Shown in pieces: positions 1-10,770 of a stretch of DNA of 64,000 bases (position 1 is its first letter; each line of letters starts with the position of its first letter). This DNA is from Rhynochetos jubatus (lineage: Eukaryota; Chordata; Aves; Eurypygiformes; Rhynochetidae): assembly GCA_027574665.1 (NCBI GenBank), contig CM050672.1, positions 11,392,001 through 11,456,000 on the forward strand, read 5' to 3'. Below the pieces are notes generated by a model. The model ran no database searches, had not been told where the DNA came from, and saw only the letters and a program-made list of their open reading frames with translations. The translations under genes were made by a program, and so were the position numbers.

Positions 1-92
1 GCCAGGCCTCAAACCACGAGAAGCTCCAGCCCAAGATTCACCCAGAATGCAGCCCACATCCGGGAGAATCTCAAGAGCAGGGGGTGGAGCAA
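1..92 (+). repeat. First 92-bp unit, used as phase reference
   Basis: This unit fixes the numbering used here. It differs from the array consensus at positions 33-46, where it reads AAGATTCACCCAGAAT instead of the usual AAAAGGCAGCCAAAAT form; the same variant recurs near 4,990, 7,105, 10,150 and 28,735. Consensus landmarks are an AGGCCT palindrome at 4-9, CpG at 17-18 and 61-62, A4 tracts at 33-36 and 44-47, and G5 at 80-84. Positions 27-38, 39-49 and 50-60 form three imperfect 11-12-bp copies of a CAGCC(C)A-rich element. Positions 18-29 and 64-75 match at 10 of 12 bases, exactly 46 bp (half a unit) apart. Confidence 0.9.
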
Positions 93-3000
93 GGCAGGCC
101 TCAAACCACGAGAAGCTCCAGCCCAAAAGGCAGCCAAAATCCAGCCCACATCCGGGAGAATATCAAGAGTAGGAGGTGGAGCAAGCCAGGCCTCAAACCA
201 CGAGAAGCTCCAGCCCAAAAATCAGCCAAAATGCAGCCCACATCCAGGAGAATATCAAGAGCAGTGGGTGGAGCAAGCCAGGCCTCAAACCACGAGAAGC
301 TCCAGCCCAAAAGGCAGCCAAAATGCAGCCCACATCCGGGAGAATCTCAAGAGCAGGGGGTGGAGCAAGCCAGGCCTCAAACCACGAGAAGCTCCAGCCC
401 AAAAGGCAGCCAAAATCCAGCCCACCTCCGGGAGAATCTCAAGAGCAGGGGTTGGAGCAAGCCAGGCCTCAAACCACGAGAAGCTCCAGCCCAAAATGTA
501 GCCAAAATCCAGCCCACATCCGGGAGAATCTCAAGAGCAGGGGGTGGAGCAAGCCAGGCCTCAAACCACGAGAAGCTCCAGCCCAAAAGGCAGCCAAAAT
601 GCAGCCCACATCCGGGAGAATATCAAGAGCAGGGGGTGGAGCAAGCCAGGCCTCAAACCACGAGAAGCTCCAGCCCTAAAGGCAGCCAAAATGCAGCCCA
701 CATCCGGGAGAATCTCAAGAGCAGGGGGTGGAGCAAGCCAGGCCTCAAACCACGAGAAGCTCCAGCCCAAAAGGCAGCCAAAATCCAGCCCACATCCAGG
801 ACAATTTCAAGAGCAGGGGGTGGAGCAAGACAGGCCTCAAACCACGAGAAGCTCCAGCCCAAATGGCATCCAAAATCCAGCCCACATCCAGGAGAATTTC
901 AAGAGCAGGGGGTGGAGCAAGCCAGGCCTCAAACCACGAGAAGCTCCAGCCCTAAAGGCAGCCAAAATGCAGCCCACATCCGGAAGATTCTCAAGAGCAG
1001 GGGGTGGAGCAAGCCAGGCCTCAAACCTCGAGAAGCTCCAGCCCAAAATGCAGCCAAAATGCAGCCCACATCCGGGTGAATCTCAAGAGTAGGGGGTGGA
1101 GCAAGCCAGGACTCAAACCACGAGAAGCTCCAGCCCAAAAGGCAGCCAAAATCCAGCCCACATCTGGGAGAATCTCAAGAGCAGGGGGTGCAGTAAGCCA
1201 GGCCTCAAACCTCGAGAAGCTCCAGCCCAAAAGGCAGCCAAAATGCAGCCCACATCCGGGAGAATCTCAAGAGCAGGGGGTGGAGCAAGCCAGGCCTCAA
1301 ACCACGAGAAGCTCCAGCCCAAAATGTAGCCAAAATCCAGCCCACATCCGGGAGAATCTCAAGAGCAGGGGGTGGAGCAAGCCAGGCCTCAAACCTCGAG
1401 AAGCTCCAGCCCAAAATGTAGCCAAAATCCAGCCCACATCCGGGAGAATCTCAAGAGCAGGGGGTGGAGCAAGCCAGGCCTCAAACCACGAGAAGCTCCA
1501 GCCCAAAAGGCAGCCAAAATGCAGCCCACATCCGGGAGAATCTCAAGAGCAGGGGGTGGAGCAAGCCAGGCCTCAAACCACGAGAAGCTCCAGCCCTAAA
1601 GGCAGCCAAAATGCAGCCCACATCCGGGAGAATCTCAAGAGCAGGGGCTGGAGCAAGCCAGGCCTCAAACCACGAGAAGCTCCAGCCCAAAAGGCAGCCA
1701 AAATCCAGCCCACATCCGGGACAATTTCAAGAGCAGGGGGTGGAGCAAGCCAGGCCCCAAACCACGAGAATCTCCAGCCCAAAATGCAGCCAAAATCCAG
1801 CCCACATCCGGCAGAATCTCAAGAGCAGTGGTTGGAGCAAGCCAGGCCTCAAACCTCGAGAAGCTCCAGCCCAAAATGCAGCCAAAATCCAGCCCACATC
1901 CGGGAGAATATCAAGAGCAGGGGGTGGAGCAAGCCAGGCCTCAAACCTCGAGAAGCTCCAGCCCAAAAGGCAGCCAAAATGCAGCCCACATCCGGGAGAA
2001 TCTCAAGAGCAGGGGGTGGAGCAAGCCAGGCCTCAAACCACGAGAAGCTCCAGCCCAAAATGTAGCCAAAATGCAGCCCACATCCGGGAGAATCTCAAGA
2101 GCAGGGGGTGGAGCAAGCCAGGCCTCAAACCACGAGAAGCTCCAGACCAAAAGGCAGCCAAAATGCAGCCCACATCCGGGAGAATCTCAAGAGCAGGGGG
2201 TGGAGCAAGCCAGGCCTCAAACCACGAGAAGCTCCAGCCCAAAAGGCAGCCAAAATGCAGCCCACATCCGGGAGAATCTCAAGAGCAGGGGGTGGAGCAA
2301 GCCAGGCCTCAAACCACGAGAAGCTCCAGCCCTAAAGGCAGCCAAAATGCAGCCCACATCCGGGAGAATCTCAAGAGCAGGGGGTGGAGCAAGCCAGGCC
2401 TCAAACCACGAGAAGCTCCAGCCAAAGAATCACTCAGAATGCAGGCCACATCCGAGAGAATCTCAAGAGCAGGGGGTGGAGCAAGGCAGGCCTCAAACCA
2501 CGAGAAGCTCCGGCCCAAAAGGCAGCCAAAATCCAGGCCACATCCAGGAGAATTTCAAGAGCAGGGGGTGGAGCAAGCCAGGCCTCAAACCTCGAGAAGC
2601 TCCAGCCCAAAAGGCAGCCAAAATGCAGCCCACCTCTGGGAGAATCTCAAGAGCAGGGGGTGGAGCAAGCCAGGCCTCAAACCACGAGAAGCTCCAGCCC
2701 AAAATGTAGCCAAAATGCAGCCCACATCCGGGAGATTCTCAAGAGCAGGGGGTGGAGCAAGCCAGGCCTCAAACCACGAGAAGCTCCAGCCCAAAATGCA
2801 GCCAAAATGCAGCCCACATCCGGGAGAATCTCAAGAGCAGGGTGTGGAGCAAGCCAGGCCTCAAACCACGAGAAGCTCCAGCCCAAAAGGCAGCCAAATT
2901 CCAGCCCACATCCGGGACAATTTCAAGAGCACGGGGTGGAGCAAGCCAGGCCTCAAACCACGAGAAGCTCCAGCCCAAAATGCAGCGAATATCTAGCCCA

Positions 3001-3947
3001 CATCCGGGAGAATCTCAAGAGCAGGGGGTCGAGCAAGGCAGGCCTCAAACCACGAGAAGCTCCAGCCCAAAAGGCAGCCAAAATCCAGCCCACATCCGGG
3101 AGAATCTCAAGAGCAGGGGGTGGAAAAAGCCAGGCCTCAAACCTCGAGAAGCTCCAGCCCAAAAGGCAGCCAAAATGCAGCCCACATCCGGGAGAATATC
3201 AAGAGCGGGGGGTGGAGCAAGCCAGGCCTCAAACCACGCGAAGCTCCAGCCCAAAAGGCAGCCAAAATGCAGCCCACATCCGGGAGAATCTCAAGAGCAG
3301 AGGGTGGAGCAAGCCAGGCCTCAAACCTAGAAAAGCTCCACCCCAAAATGCAGCCAAAATGCAGCCCACATCCAGGAGAATCTCAAGAGCAGGGGGTGGA
3401 GCAAGCCAGGCCTCAAACCACGAGAAGCTCCAGCCCAAAAGGCAGCCAAAATCTAGCCCACATCCGGGAGAATCTCAAGAGCAGGGGGTGGAGCAAGCCA
3501 GGCCTCAAACCACGAGAAGCTCCAGCCCAAAAGGCAGCCAAAATCCAGCCCACATCCGGGAGAATCTCAAGAGCAGGGGGTGGAGCAAGCCAGGCCTCAA
3601 ACCACGAGAAGCTCCAGCCCAAAAGGCAGCCAAAATGCAGGCCACATCCGGGAGAATATCAAGAGCAGGGGGTGGAGCAAGCCAGGCCTCAAACCACGAG
3701 AAGCTCCAGCCCAAAAGGCAGCCAAAATCCAGCCCACATCCGGGAGAATCTCAAGAGCAGGGGGTGGAGCAAGCCAGGCCTCAAACCACGAGAAGCTCCA
3801 GCCCAAAAGGCAGCCAAAATGCAGCCCACATCTGGGAGAATCTCAAGAGCAGGGAGTGCAGCAAGCCAGGCCTCAAACCACGAGAAGCTCCAGCCCTAAA
3901 GGCAGCCAAAATCCAGCCCACATCCGGGAGAATATCAAGAGTAGGGG
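1..3947 (+). repeat. Array segment with mixed unit types, no clear higher-order period
   Basis: About 43 units in perfect 92-bp register. Unit types are intermingled: the AAAATGTAGCC variant (near 495, 1,325, 1,415, 2,060 and 2,705), the CCTAAAGGCAG variant, and the CTCGAG variant at unit positions 15-20. I did not find a block here that repeats at a fixed multiple of 92 bp in the way the next segment does. No gene, RNA gene or foreign insertion is visible. Confidence 0.85.
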
Positions 3948-6900
3948 GTGGAGCAAGCCAGGCCTCAAACCATGAGAAGCTCCAGCCCAAAAGGCAGCCA
4001 AAATGCAGCCCACATCCGTGAGAATCTCAAGAGCAGTGGGTGGAGCAAGCCAGGCCTCAAACCACGAGAAGTTCCAGCCCAAAAGGCAGCCAAAATGCAG
4101 CCCACATCCGGGAGAATCTCAAGAGCAGGGGGTGGAGCAAGCCAGGCCTCAAACCACGAGAAGCTCCAGCCCAAAAGGCAGCCAAAATCCAGCCCACATC
4201 CGGGAGAATCTCAAGAGCAGGGGGTGGAGCAACCCAGGCCTCAAACCTCGAGAAGCTCCAGCCCAAAATGCAGCCAAAATCCAGCGTACATCCGGGAGAT
4301 TCTCAAGAGCAGGGGCTGGAGCAAGCCAGGCCTCAAACCTCGAGAAGCTCCAGCCCAAAAGGCAGCCAAAATGCAGCCCACATCCGGGAGAATCTCAAGA
4401 GCAGGGGGTGGAGCAAGCCAGGCCTCAAACCACGAGAAGCTCCAGCCCAAAATGTAGCCAAAATTCAGCCCACATCCGGGAGAATCTCAAGAGCAGGGGG
4501 TGGAGCAAGCCAGGCCTCAAACCACGAGAAGCTCCAGCCCAAAATGTAGCCAAAATGCAGCCCACATCCGGGAGAATCTCAAGAGCAGGGGGTGGAGCAA
4601 GGCAGGCTTCAAACCACGAGAAGCTCCAGCCCAAAATGCAGCCAAAATGCAGCCCACCTCCGGGAGAATCTCAAGAGCAGGGGGTGGAGCAAGCCAGGCC
4701 TCAAACCACGAGAAGCTCCAGCCCAAAAGGCAGCCAAAATGCAGCCCACATCCGGGAGAATCTCAAGAGCAGGGGGTGGAGCAAGCCAGGCCTCAAACCA
4801 CGAGAAGCTCCAGCCCAAAAAGCAGCCAAAATACAGCCCACATCCAAAAGAATATGAAGAGCAGGGGGTGGAGCAATCCAGGCCTCAAACCACGAGAAGC
4901 TCCAGCCCAAAAGGCAGCCAAAATGCAGGCCACATCCGGGAGAATATCAAGAGCAGGGGGTGGAGCAAGCCAGGCCTCAAACCACGAGAAGCTCCAGCCC
5001 AAGATTCACCCAGAATGCAGGCCACATCCGGGAGAATATCAAGAGTAGGGGGTGGAGCAAGCCAGGCCTCAAACCATGAGAAGCTCCAGCCCAAAAGGCA
5101 GCCAAAATGCAGCCCACATCCGGGAGAATCTCAAGAGCAGTGGGTGGAGCAAGCCAGGCCTCAAACCACGAGAAGTTCCAGCCCAAAAGGCAGCCAAAAT
5201 GCAGCCCACATCCGGGAGAATCTCAAGAGCAGGGGGTGGAGCAAGCCAGGCCTCAAACCACGAGAAGCTCCAGCCCAAAAGGCAGCCAAAATGCAGCCCA
5301 CATCCGGGAGATTCTCAAGAGCAGGGGGTGGAGCAAGCCAGGCCTCAAACCTCGAGAAGCTCCAGCCCAAAATGCAGCCAAAATCCAGCGTACATCCGGG
5401 AGATTCTCAAGAGCAGGGGCTGGAGCAAGCCAGGCCTCAAACCTCGAGAAGCTCCAGCCCAAAAGGCAGCCAAAATGCAGCCCACATCCGGGAGAATATC
5501 AAGAGCAGGGGGTGGAGCAAGCCAGGCCTCAAACCACGAGAAGCTCCAGCCCAAAATGTAGCCAAAATTCAGCCCACATCCGGGAGAATCTCAAGAGCAG
5601 GGGGTGGAGCAAGCCAGGCCTCAAACCACGAGAAGCTCCAGCCCAAAATGTAGCCAAAATGCAGCCCACATCCGGGAGAATCTCAAGAGCAGGGGGTGGA
5701 GCAAGGCAGGCTTCAAACCACGAGAAGCTCCAGCCCAAAATGCAGCCAAAATCCAGCCCACCTCCGGGAGAATCTCAAGAGCAGGGGGTGGAGCAAGCCA
5801 GGCCTCAAACCACGAGAAGCTCCAGCCCAAAAGGCAGCCAAAATGCAGCCCACCTCCGGGAGAATCTCAAGAGCAGGGGGTGGAGCAAGCCAGGCCTCAA
5901 ACCACGAGAAGCTCCAGCCCAAAAGGCAGCCAAAATCCAGCCCACCTCCGGGAGAATCTCAAGAGCAGGGTGTGGAGGAAGCCAGGCCTCAAACCACGAG
6001 AAGCTCCAGCCCCAAATGCAGCCAAAATGAAGCCCACATCCGGGAGAATATCAAGAGCAGGGGGTGGAGCAAGCCAGGCCTCAAACCATGAGAAGCTCCA
6101 GCCCAAAAGGCAGCCAAAATGCAGCCCACATCCGGGAGAATCTCAAGAGCAGTGGGTGGAGCAAGCCAGGCCTCAAACCACGAGAAGTTCCAGCCCAAAA
6201 GGCAGCCAAAATGCAGCCCACATCCGGGAGAATCTCAAGAGCAGGGGGTGGAGCAAGCCAGGCCTCAAACCACGAGAAGCTCCAGCCCAAAAGGCAGCCA
6301 AAATCCAGCCCACATCCGGGAGAATCTCAAGAGCAGGGGGTGGAGCAACCCAGGCCTCAAACCTCGAGAAGCTCCAGCCCAAAATGCAGCCAAAATCCAG
6401 CGTACATCCGGGAGATTCTCAAGAGCAGGGGCTGGAGCAAGCCAGGCCTCAAACCTCGAGAAGCTCCAGCCCAAAAGGCAGCCAAAATGCAGCCCACATC
6501 CGGGAGAATCTCAAGAGCAGGGGGTGGAGCAAGCCAGGCCTCAAACCACGAGAAGCTCCAGCCCAAAATGTAGCCAAAATTCAGCCCACATCCGGGAGAA
6601 TCTCAAGAGCAGGGGGTGGAGCAAGCCAGGCCTCAAACCACGAGAAGCTCCAGCCCAAAATGTAGCCAAAATGCAGCCCACATCCGGGAGAATCTCAAGA
6701 GCAGGGGGTGGAGCAAGGCAGGCTTCAAACCACGAGAAGCTCCAGCCCAAAATGCAGCCAAAATGCAGCCCACCTCCGGGAGAATCTCAAGAGCAGGGGG
6801 TGGAGCAAGCCAGGCCTCAAACCACGAGAAGCTCCAGCCCAAAAGGCAGCCAAAATGCAGCCCACATCCGGGAGAATCTCAAGAGCAGGGGGTGGAGCAA

Positions 6901-8731
6901 GCCAGGCCTCAAACCACGAGAAGCTCCAGCCCAAAAAGCAGCCAAAATACAGCCCACATCCAAAAGAATATGAAGAGCAGGGGGTGGAGCAATCCAGGCC
7001 TCAAACCACGAGAAGCTCCAGCCCAAAAGGCAGCCAAAATGCAGGCCACATCCGGGAGAATATCAAGAGCAGGTGGTGGAGCAAGCCAGGCCTCAAACCA
7101 CGAGAAGCTCCAGCCCAAGATTCACCCAGAATGCAGGCCACATCCGGGAGAATATCAAGAGTAGGGGGTGCAGCAAGCCAGGCCTCAAACCATGAGAAGC
7201 TCCAGCCCAAAAGGCAGCCAAAATGCAGCCCACATCCGGGACAATCTCAAGAGCAGGAGGTGGAGCAAGCCAGGCCTCAAACCACGAGAAGTTCCAGCCC
7301 AAAAGGCAGCCAAAATGCAGGCCACATCCAGGACAATCTCAAGAGCAGGGGGTGGTGCAAGCCAGGCCTCAAACCACGAGAAGCTCCAGCCCAAAAGGCA
7401 GCCAAAATGCAGCCCACATCCGGGAGAATCTCAAGAGCAGGGGGTGGAGCAAGCCAGGCCTCAAACCTCGAGAAGCTACAGCTCAAAAGGCAGCCAAAAT
7501 GCAGCCCACATCCAGGAGAATCTCAAGAGCAGGGGGTGGAGCAAGCCAGGCCTCAAACCACGAGAAGCTCCAGCCCAAAAGGCAGCCAAAATGCAGCCCA
7601 CATCCGGGAGAATCTCAAGAGCAGGGGGTGGAGCAAGCCAGGCCTCAAACCACGAGAAGCTCCAGCCCTAAAGGCAGCCAAAATCCAGCCCACATCCGGG
7701 AGAATATCAAGAGTAGGGGGTGGAGCAAGCCAGGCCTCAAACCATGAGAAGCTCCAGACCAAAAGGCAGCCAAAATGCAGCCCACATCCGGGAGAATCTC
7801 AAGAGGAGGGGGTGGAGCAAGCCAGGCCTCAAACCACGAGAAGTTCCAGCCCAAAAGGCAGCCAAAATGCAGCCCACATCCGGGAGAATCTCAAGAGCAG
7901 GGGGTGGAGCAAGCCAGGCCTCAAACCACGAGAAGCTCCAGCCCAAAAGGCAGCCAAAATGCAGCCCACATCCGGGAGATTCTCAAGAGCAGGGGGTGGA
8001 GCAAGCCAGGCCTCAAACCTCGAGAAGCTCCAGCCCAAAATGCAGCCAAAATCCAGCGTACATCCGGGAGATTCTCAAGAGCAGGGGCTGGAGCAAGCCA
8101 GGCCTCAAACCTCGAGAAGCTCCAGCCCAAAAGGCAGCCAAAATGCAGCCCACATCCGGGAGAATATCAAGAGCAGGGGGTGGAGCAAGCCAGGCCTCAA
8201 ACCACGAGAAGCTCCAGCCCAAAATGTAGCCAAAATTCAGCCCACATCCGGGAGAATCTCAAGAGCAGGGGGTGGAGCAAGCCAGGCCTCAAACCACGAG
8301 AAGCTCCAGCCCAAAATGTAGCCAAAATGCAGCCCACATCCGGGAGAATCTCAAGAGCAGGGGGTGGAGCAAGGCAGGCTTCAAACCACGAGAAGCTCCA
8401 GCCCAAAATGCAGCCAAAATCCAGCCCACCTCCGGGAGAATCTCAAGAGCAGGGGGTGGAGCAAGCCAGGCCTCAAACCACGAGAAGCTCCAGCCCAAAA
8501 GGCAGCCAAAATGCAGCCCACCTCCGGGAGAATCTCAAGAGCAGGGGGTGGAGCAAGCCAGGCCTCAAACCACGAGAAGCTCCAGCCCAAAAGGCAGCCA
8601 AAATGCAGCCCACCTCCGGGAGAATCTCAAGAGCAGGGTGTGGAGGAAGCCAGGCCTCAAACCACGAGAAGCTCCAGCCCCAAATGCAGCCAAAATGAAG
8701 CCCACATCCGGGAGAATATCAAGAGCAGGGG
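3948..8731 (+). repeat. Higher-order repeat zone A: alternating 12-mer and 11-mer blocks
   Basis: A marker unit with CCATGAG in place of CCACGAG, followed by a unit with AGCAGTGGGTGG or a related form, recurs near 3,968, 5,072, 6,084, 7,188 and 7,740. Spacings are 1,104, 1,012, 1,104 and 552 bp (12, 11, 12 and 6 units). The block at about 4,020-5,060 matches about 6,136-7,176 at 2,116 bp (23 units), including a distinctive CATCCAAAAGAATATG unit at 4,841 and 6,957. The block at about 5,120-6,040 matches about 7,788-8,708 at 2,668 bp (29 units). Adjacent pairs of AAAATGTAGCC units at 4,450/4,542, 5,554/5,646, 6,568/6,660 and 8,224/8,316 confirm the alignment. No length change occurs in the zone. 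Confidence 0.88.
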
Positions 8732-10770
8732 GTTTAGCAAGCCAGGCCTCAAACCTCGAGAAGCTCCAGCCCAAAATGCAGCCAAAATCCAGCGTACATC
8801 CGGGAGATTCTCAAGAGCAGGGGGTGGAGCAAGCCAGGCCTCAAACCTCGAGAAGCTCCAGCCCAAAAGGCAGCCAAAATGCAGCCCACATCCGGGAGAA
8901 TCTCAAGAGCAGGGGGTGGAGCAAGCCAGGCCTCAAACCACGAGAAGCTCCAGCCCAAAATGTAGCCAAAATGCAGCCCACATCCGGGAGAATCTCAAGA
9001 GCAGGGGGTGGAGCAAGGCAGGCTTCAAACCACGAGAAGCTCCAGCCCAAAATGCAGCCAAAATCCAGCCCACCTCCGGGAGAATCTCAAGAGCAGGGGG
9101 TGGAGCAAGCCAGGCCTCAAACCACGAGAAGCTCCAGCCCAAAAGGCAGCCAAAATCCAGCCCACATCCGGGAGAATCTCAAGAGCAGGGGGTGGAGCAA
9201 GCCAGGCCTCAAACCACGAGAAGCTCCAGCCCAAAAAGCAGCCAAAATGCAGCCCACATCCAAAAGAATATGAAGAGCAGGGGGTGGAGCAATCCAGGCC
9301 TCAAACCACGAGAAGCTCCAGCCCAAAATGCAGCCAAAATGCAGCCCACCTCCGTGAGAATCTCAAGAGCAGGGGGTGGAGCAAGCCAGGCCTCAAACCA
9401 CGAGAAGCTCCAGCCCAAAAGGCAGCCAAAATGCAGCCCACATCCGGGAGAATCTCAAGAGTAGGGGGTGGAGCAAGCCAGGCCTCAAACCACGAGAAGC
9501 TCCAGCCCAAAAGGCAGCCAAAATCCAGCCCACATCCGGGAGAATCTCAAGAGCAGGGGGTGGAGGAAGCCAGGCCTCAAACCACAAGAAGCTCCAGCCC
9601 AAAATGCAGCCAAAATGAAGCCCACATCCGGGAGAATCTCAAGAGCAGGGGGTGGAGCAAGCCAGGCCTCAAACCACGAGAAGCTCCAGCCCAAAAGGCA
9701 GCCAAAATGCAGGACACATCCGGGAGAATCTCACGAGTAGGGGGTCGAGCAAGCCAGGCCTCAAACCACGAGAAGCTCCAGCCCAAAAAGCAGCCAAAAT
9801 TCAGACCACATCCAAAAGAATATGAAGAGGAGGGGGTGGAGCACGCCAGGCCTCAAACCACGAGAAGCTCCAGCCCAAAATGCAGCCAAAATCTAGCCCA
9901 CATCCGGGAGAATCTCAAGAGCAGGGGGTGGAGCAAGCCAGGCCTCAAACCACGAGAAGCTCCAGCCCAAAAGGCAGCCAAAATCCAGCCCACATCCAGG
10001 ACAATTTCAAGAGCAGGGGGTGGAGCAAGGCAGGCCTCAAACCACGAGAAGCTCCAGCCCAAATGGCAGCCAAAATCCAGCCCACATCCAGGAGAATTTC
10101 AAGAGCAGGGGGTGGAGCAAGCCAGGCCTCAAACCACGAGAAGCTCCAGCCCAAGATTCACCCAGAATGCAGCCCACATCCAGGAGAATCTCAAGAGCAG
10201 GGGGTGGAGCAAGCCAGGCCTCAAACCACGAGAAGCTCCAGGCCAAGTATCAGCCAAAATGCAGCCCACATCCGGGAGAATCTCAAGAGCAGTGGGTGGA
10301 GCAAGCCAGGCCTCAAACCACGAGAAGTTCCAGCCCAAAAGGCAGCCAAAATGCAGCCCACATCCGGGAGAATCTCAAGAGCAGGGGGTGGAGCAAGCCA
10401 GGCCTCAAACCACGAGAAGCTCCAGCCCAAAAGGCAGCCAAAATCCAGCCCACATCCGGGAGAATCTCAAGAGCAGGGGGTGGAGCAACCCAGGCCTCAA
10501 ACCTCGAGAAGCTCCAGCCCAAAATGCAGCCAAAATCCAGCGTACATCCGGGAGATTCTCAAGAGCAGGGGCTGGAGCAAGCCAGGCCTCAAACCTCGAG
10601 AAGCTCCAGCCCAAAAGGCAGCCAAAATGCAGCCCACATCCGGGAGAATCTCAAGAGCAGGGGGTGGAGCAAGCCAGGCCTCAAACCACGAGAAGCTCCA
10701 GCCCAAAATGTAGCCAAAATTCAGCCCACATCCGGGAGAATCTCAAGAGCAGGGGGTAGAGCAAGCCAGG
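8732..10770 (+). repeat. Array segment with a displaced copy of zone A
   Basis: About 22 units in register. CATCCAAAAG-type units occur at 9,257 and 9,809, and a few units carry GGAGGAAGCC. From about 10,251 to 10,757 the sequence matches about 6,111-6,617 at 4,140 bp (45 units) across every diagnostic position I compared. It then diverges at a unit reading GGGGGTAGAGC and CCCCAAAAAGCTGAAGC (10,755-10,795), one of the more altered units of the array. No gene or other element is visible. Confidence 0.83.

Noticed and set aside
1-92. CENP-B box around the CATCCGGGA segment (unit positions 49-65)
   Set aside because: The CGGG core and one A agree, but the required TTCG half is absent (CAGC instead). 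The reverse complement does not fit either.
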